16,368 bases of DNA, from assembly GCA_026388445.1 (NCBI GenBank), contig JAPLJU010000173.1:1-16368 (forward strand). The letters are read 5' to 3'. A program made the translations under genes and the position numbers. Within the stretch, counting starts at the first letter, position 1, and every line of letters begins with the position of its first letter. This DNA comes from Deltaproteobacteria bacterium (GTDB taxonomy: Bacteria > Desulfobacterota > Syntrophia > Syntrophales > UBA2192). Under the pieces are notes generated by a model that had not been told where the DNA came from, searched no databases, and saw only the letters and a program-made list of their open reading frames with translations. Shown here one piece after another: positions 13,739 to 16,368 of the stretch.

Positions 13739-14511
13739 TCACCCGCCTGGCTTCTTTGTTTTCCCCACCGGTGCGAGGTAGACGGCGAACTCATCCGTCC
13801 CATCGATCCTGAGAAGCCTGTCCAGGGCCTCCTGATCATAAGCGGCGATGGCGCATGTCCCAGCCCCGATGGCCTCACAAGCCAGATAAAGGTTCTGACA
13901 GACATGGCCGGCATCGATGGCGATGACCTTGTGGGCCGCGAGGTTATATCGCCACTCCATTCGGTAGGGAATGGCTGTCCAGATGTGAAAGTCACGGCCG
14001 CCTGACCGGGGTAGGACTGACCGAAGGTGGCCGCAACCATCTTGTGGGCAAGTCGATCCTCTGTGAACTCGAAGAGAAGTTGGTGTTCCAGGGGCAGGTA
14101 CCGGTAGATAGCGGGCTCCAGCCCGTCAACGCTCAGGACGCAGAGATAGGTTTCCAGGGCATGCCGACATCCGGCCGAGGGGACGGTCCGGTAGGCATGA
14201 CCGGCGTCGATCCTCTGTCGTATCCCCTGCGTGGCCCACAAGAGAAAAGAAAGCTCTTCGAGCGTGAGGGCCTCGCGGCGGTAGGCCCTTCGGCTCCTGC
14301 GGTTCCGGATGGCCTCGATGAGATCGCAGGCCGGGATCGTTGTCCACTTTCCGTCTTTCACGAGGTTTACCCGCCGGGCATCGGCACTGAAAGGTTTTTC
14401 GATCGGTGGCGGCTCAACGCCCCTGCTCTGATCTGTTTGAGCGAAGTTGATGGTCTTTCGAATGCTGTCCTTCAAAAAATGGCGGTATGACTCAAGATGT
14501 TGTTTGCTCAC
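13739..14511 (-). pseudogene. SagB-type nitroreductase, frameshifted
   Basis: Begins at GTG 14511 with GAGGAG 8 bases upstream. The first 175 residues are a normal SagB-type FMN nitroreductase: AIRNRRSRRAYRREALTLEELS (FMN phosphate arginines), AYRTVPSAGCRHALE (signature PSAG), IYRYLP. At about 13985 the frame breaks; the original phase continues with low-complexity residues to 13720, but the alternative phase gives IWTAIPYRMEWRYN, then HKVIAIDAGHVCQNLYLACEAI and GTCAIAAYDQEALDRLL, ending at 13739, which are the expected family motifs. One missing base would restore about 257 residues, normal length. SagB-type proteins use FMN for oxidation of peptide azolines or act as general reductases. It comes before the LOG gene on the same strand. 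Confidence 0.85.
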
Positions 14512-14682
14512 GGTAAAGGCTCCTCTCGCGATCAGATGTGGTCAGCAGGTTTATTACTATAGGGATAGAAACTTCCCGTCAATGCCGGAGGTGATTTCCA
14601 AATTCCCTCTTGATCCTTTCATGAACATCACATATAGTCGCGAAAATTTTTAGAAGCATCTCCCAGTGGCAGGTATTTTTCA

Positions 14683-15612
14683 ATGCCCTTCGGACTGAAA
14701 GATCTCGTTCTCATGATTGTAGTCTATGCCTCCATGGTGGCAGGAATCCTCTGTCCCGGCTTCTGTGTGTCCTTTCAGCCCCTGCCCGTGTACTTCCTCA
14801 TGGCCCTCTTTTTCTTAAGCTTCCTCTCGATCGAACTCGATGATGTGTGGCGCACCTTCAGGGAATCAAGCGGGATCGTCGCGGCCTTCGTCGTTCTGAA
14901 AATCATCGTCATGCCCGTGATCATCTATTATCTGTTCAGGGTCTTCGCGCCTTCTTACGCCGTGGCGGCTCTCCTTCTGGGCGGGATCTCCACAGGGGTG
15001 GTGGCGCCCTTTATCTCCAACCTCGTCCGGGGAAACAGCCCACTCGTGCTGGTCGTTGTGGTCATTACGTCCATCCTCATTCCCTTCACGCTTCCCGCCC
15101 TCATCAAGCTGTTGCTTTCAAGGGAGGTGGAGCTCTCTTTCTCGGCCATGGTCCGGATGCTTGCCCTTGTGATATTTGTCCCCATAGCGGCCGTGCAGGT
15201 TCTGAGGCGCCTGGCGCCTGTATTCCTGAAGGGCGTGATGCGCATGCAATTCCCGCTCTCCCTTTTTCTTTTTGCCGCGATCAACCTCGGGATATTTTCC
15301 CGGTACTCGGATTTCATGCGGCAGGAGCCCTTCACCATCGTCATGGCGACGGTTGTTGCCATCACTCTTTCCGTGATTTTCTGTCTGACGGGGATCCTTT
15401 TTTTCCTGGGGAGACCGGTGGAAGATCAGCTGGCCGGGGCGGTGATGCTTGGAAACATGAACAATGTCCTGGTCCTTGTTTTTGCCTCTCAGTTTTTCAG
15501 TCCCATCGAGCCGATGGTGGCGGCGATGTACCTTATCCCCTTCTTCGGCCTCGTGATCCCCCTCCGATATTATGATCGGAGGCGCAGGGCCGAGGCGGCG
15601 TCACCCCCCTGA
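14683..15612 (+). CDS. Bile acid:sodium symporter (BASS/SBF) family transporter
   Basis: A 309-residue protein with about nine or ten hydrophobic segments and no signal peptide. The segment LLLGGISTGVVAPFISNLVRGN (near 97-118) is like the crossing motif of this family (polar G/N residues at a broken helix), and a second broken helix follows at AGAVMLGNMNNVLVLVFASQF (near 247-267). These inverted-repeat crossings line the substrate and Na+ sites in BASS proteins, which carry organic anions such as bile acids, pyruvate or pantoate. The substrate here is not deducible. Length is normal. It is divergent from the nitroreductase gene (171 bp between starts). ATG 14683 has only a weak ribosome site (GGCAGG). 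Confidence in the family is fair, not full. Confidence 0.78.
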   Translation: MPFGLKDLVLMIVVYASMVAGILCPGFCVSFQPLPVYFLMALFFLSFLSIELDDVWRTFRESSGIVAAFVVLKIIVMPVIIYYLFRVFAPSYAVAALLLGGISTGVVAPFISNLVRGNSPLVLVVVVITSILIPFTLPALIKLLLSREVELSFSAMVRMLALVIFVPIAAVQVLRRLAPVFLKGVMRMQFPLSLFLFAAINLGIFSRYSDFMRQEPFTIVMATVVAITLSVIFCLTGILFFLGRPVEDQLAGAVMLGNMNNVLVLVFASQFFSPIEPMVAAMYLIPFFGLVIPLRYYDRRRRAEAASPP

Positions 15613-15663
15613 AAGGGCAAAGGCCAGCACCGCAGGCAGTGCCCCGTCATCCGTTCAGACTTT

Positions 15664-15678
15664 TTTTCACTGTGAAAA
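15664..15678. repeat. Palindrome between two convergent gene ends
   Basis: TTTTCAC-T-GTGAAAA, 7 bp on each side of one base, sits in the 66-bp spacer between the BASS and isochorismatase genes. Its arms are partly AT, so it could be a weak bidirectional terminator. An operator is less likely at gene ends. Confidence 0.35.
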
Positions 15679-16368
15679 TCAACCGCTGATGCCCGGCCAG
15701 CTGGAGAGGGGCTCGGTCGAGCGGACGATGTGCATCCCGGCCCCGGCGAATCGGCGGAATGCGGCATCAGCCTGCTCCGTGTAGTCAATGACGCCCGGGA
15801 CGACGACGGGGGAGGTGCAGTCTTCGAGGAGATAGACCTTCTTTGCGAGGCTTCTGTCCTTGTCCAGGATGTTGCCCAGCAGGTCGTCGATCGTCCAGGC
15901 CACGCAATGGCTTTTGGCCTGGCCGGCGATGATGACGATGTCGAACTGAAGGAGCTTCTCAATGAAGGTGGTGTTTCTCCGTGCGATCTCTTTCCCCGCC
16001 ACATCATGGAGCACTTCCGGGCTCAGGACGGAGTAATTCTCCGTGAAGGGGTTGTCTCCCTTGATCTGGAAATCGGCCTGGCTGTATCGGGCAATGGTGT
16101 GGAAAAAGATCGCTTCCTCAAGGGACGAGACGAGGGCATAACCGATGCCTCCGAGCATGGCGTGATAGGGCCATATGGTCAGTTCGTACTTGCCGCCTGC
16201 TTTCAACTGGCGGGCGTAATGAAGGAGAAACTGCCGGCCGTCGTTTTCGCTGATCCGCAGGCTGTAACCGACAGCGGGGTTGAACTTCCAGACGCCCTTT
16301 CGGATATCCTCCTCGGATATGAGCGTGAAAGGGGCCGGGTGCTCTCCCCTGTCGTTGATGAGAAAAAT
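15679..16368 (-). CDS. Isochorismatase-fold cysteine hydrolase (nicotinamidase-like), 5' end outside window
   Basis: The frame is open to the right window edge and gives 229 residues of the C-terminal part. The motif IIAGQAKSHCVAWTIDDLL has the catalytic Cys of this family (usual form AGxAxxxCV), and an upstream block ELTIWPYHAMLGG fits the WP.H segment before the lid that holds catalytic residues in nicotinamidases. The N-terminal Asp is not in the window. The family hydrolyses amides such as nicotinamide (to nicotinate) in NAD salvage, or isochorismate. The closing residues (VVPGVIDYTEQADAAFRRF and HIVRSTEPL) are normal. It should be cytoplasmic. It converges with the BASS gene; no further context is visible. 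Confidence 0.82.
   Translation of the reverse strand: MFLINDRGEHPAPFTLISEEDIRKGVWKFNPAVGYSLRISENDGRQFLLHYARQLKAGGKYELTIWPYHAMLGGIGYALVSSLEEAIFFHTIARYSQADFQIKGDNPFTENYSVLSPEVLHDVAGKEIARRNTTFIEKLLQFDIVIIAGQAKSHCVAWTIDDLLGNILDKDRSLAKKVYLLEDCTSPVVVPGVIDYTEQADAAFRRFAGAGMHIVRSTEPLSSWPGISG

Overview
The window is bacterial chromosomal DNA with tightly packed genes, few introns of non-coding sequence and clear Shine-Dalgarno sites (mostly AGGAGG-like). Codon choice is GC-rich. The gene set (PolX, DUF4197, a hydratase-2 type MaoC protein, LEA-type lipoprotein, SagB nitroreductase, BASS transporter, LOG protein) would fit an anaerobic deltaproteobacterium (Desulfobacterota, for example a Syntrophales-like lineage). 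That placement is an inference from gene style; there is no marker gene here. I see no rRNA, tRNA, CRISPR array, phage gene, transposase or insertion sequence.

Layout. Bases 1-2277 read rightwards: the 3' end of a PolX-type DNA polymerase, a secreted DUF4197 protein and a ketopantoate-reductase-like dehydrogenase. Then come two divergent genes of unknown function (2336-2743 minus, 2949-3434 plus), a likely terminator, and an overlooked 39-residue membrane microprotein (3626-3745 minus) with a sigma-54-like site upstream. Bases 4116-6383 form a leftward cluster: a small frameshifted gene, an alpha/beta-hydrolase esterase with a helical N-terminal half, and a hydratase-2 (MaoC) protein. The order suggests hydroxyacyl ester or hydroxyacyl-CoA metabolism.

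Bases 6499-7381 carry a LEA/WHy lipoprotein and a YciI-like protein. Facing them is an LCM-type methyltransferase (7432-8256). A perfect 16-bp terminator hairpin separates this from a small cysteine-rich protein (8574-8783) and a membrane zinc-ribbon protein (9057-9386). Bases 9614-12122 look like one rightward operon: flavodoxin, a 5'-truncated amidohydrolase, a frameshifted geranylgeranyl-reductase-like flavoprotein, and a DUF1232 membrane protein. After an AT-rich 420-bp spacer lies a single-pass coiled-coil protein (12545-12970). Facing it, a frameshifted SagB-type nitroreductase and a LOG-family protein form a leftward pair. The window closes with a BASS-type transporter and, facing it, the 3' part of an isochorismatase-fold (nicotinamidase-like) hydrolase.

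The most notable general feature is that four loci in 16 kb have broken or truncated frames (6165-6383, 10110-10529, 10537-11660, 13739-14511). Each of the three frameshifted loci can be restored to a good protein by one- or two-base changes, so either the sequence carries indel errors or this chromosome is accumulating recent pseudogenes. I found no convincing wholly new multi-gene system; the best candidates are the microprotein, the slippery-site small gene and the esterase/hydratase cluster.
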